DNA of 64,000 nucleotides, from positions 8,742,001-8,806,000 of the forward strand of contig JAILWY010000012.1 in assembly GCA_022113835.1 (NCBI GenBank), in the 5' to 3' direction. Below the pieces are notes generated by a model. That model saw only the letters and a program-made list of their open reading frames with translations, was not told where the DNA came from and searched no databases. Within the stretch, counting starts at the first letter, position 1. The number at the start of each line of letters is the position of its first letter. Source of the DNA: Atopsyche davidsoni (taxonomy: Eukaryota > Arthropoda > Insecta > Trichoptera > Hydrobiosidae). Shown here one piece after another: positions 63,636-64,000 of this stretch. A program made the position numbers and the translations under genes.

Positions 63636-64000
63636 TTTGTGTGGTTAACGCACTGAGATCTCTGATACGGGAGTCGTTCCAGCTCTCTGCTGCATTGCAG
63701 CCTCCCGGCCCGAGAGCGCGTGTGCACATTTTTTCTCGCCTGGTCGTGAACCGTGACCTTCTTGATCGAAATCGAAGTGACCGATTTCCTTTGCTTCATT
63801 TTTATGTGAATATTCCGGTAAATCTTTGTAAACTTTCAGCAAACACTTATGTATTGATATAACATTATAAAACCAAAACATCCCCAAAATCATACGGATT
63901 CATTTTATAAAATTTAAAACCCATATTTATAATGTACTAAAAAACGAAGGATATTTTAAAGAAATTGTGCAATTATTATAAAAAAACCTTTTATTAGCTT
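63636..64000. other. Small GC-richer patch then A+T-rich end
   Basis: The patch at 63645-63780 has frames on both strands (63641-63862 plus; 63437-63799 and 63645-63893 minus), as expected from composition. The rest is A+T-rich. Confidence 0.35.

Overview
The window is about two-thirds A+T and has no long open reading frame; the longest is 125 codons, overlapped antisense by an equally plausible one. It reads as eukaryotic intergenic or intronic DNA, most likely from an insect. Three things point that way: a cut-down Tc1/mariner-type element with a recognisable transposase start, a degenerate chymotrypsin-fold serine protease copy whose DN-x-LCSG segment resembles lepidopteran gut trypsins, and many short CpG-tolerant GC islands in an A+T-rich sea. 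Lepidoptera is my best guess, at low confidence. There are no operons, ribosome-binding sites, CRISPR arrays or intact tRNA/rRNA genes.

The best-supported gene part is on the minus strand at 46351-46553. It is a terminal coding exon: a strong polypyrimidine-CAG acceptor, 66 open codons of protein-like composition, a stop, and AATAAA 118 bases further on. I do not recognise the protein. Its remaining exons must lie to the right, and two phase-compatible donors (47050 and 53060) are candidate partners. A decayed serine protease copy lies on the minus strand at 61715-62180, and a weak reverse-transcriptase-like fragment on the plus strand near 58902-58982.

Repeats are: a 227-bp MITE with about 57-bp terminal inverted repeats at 4088-4314; two copies of a dispersed repeat (2062-2146 and 36200-36329); a diverged duplication (23955-24112 and 25628-25805); a GC-rich minisatellite of 11-bp monomers alternating by one base (22583-22700); a (TA)37 microsatellite (50567-50640); short GC-rich tandem repeats at 1-35, 12101-12122, 36496-36527 and 41105-41137; and two tRNA-like, SINE-like fragments.

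The rest alternates between A+T-rich stretches with no visible gene and 100-1000 bp GC-richer islands (largest at 31796-33490, 41086-41955, 51406-52950 and 55561-56290). These islands carry motif matches for GATA, Hox/posterior homeodomain, SOX/FOX and E-box factors and look like candidate cis-regulatory elements. Several short intervals have splice-site pairs that would make microexons or first exons (such as 35024-35050, 42918-42944, 20452-20481, 9992-10054 and 39757-40003). They are listed at low confidence, because such pairs also arise by chance in 64 kb.
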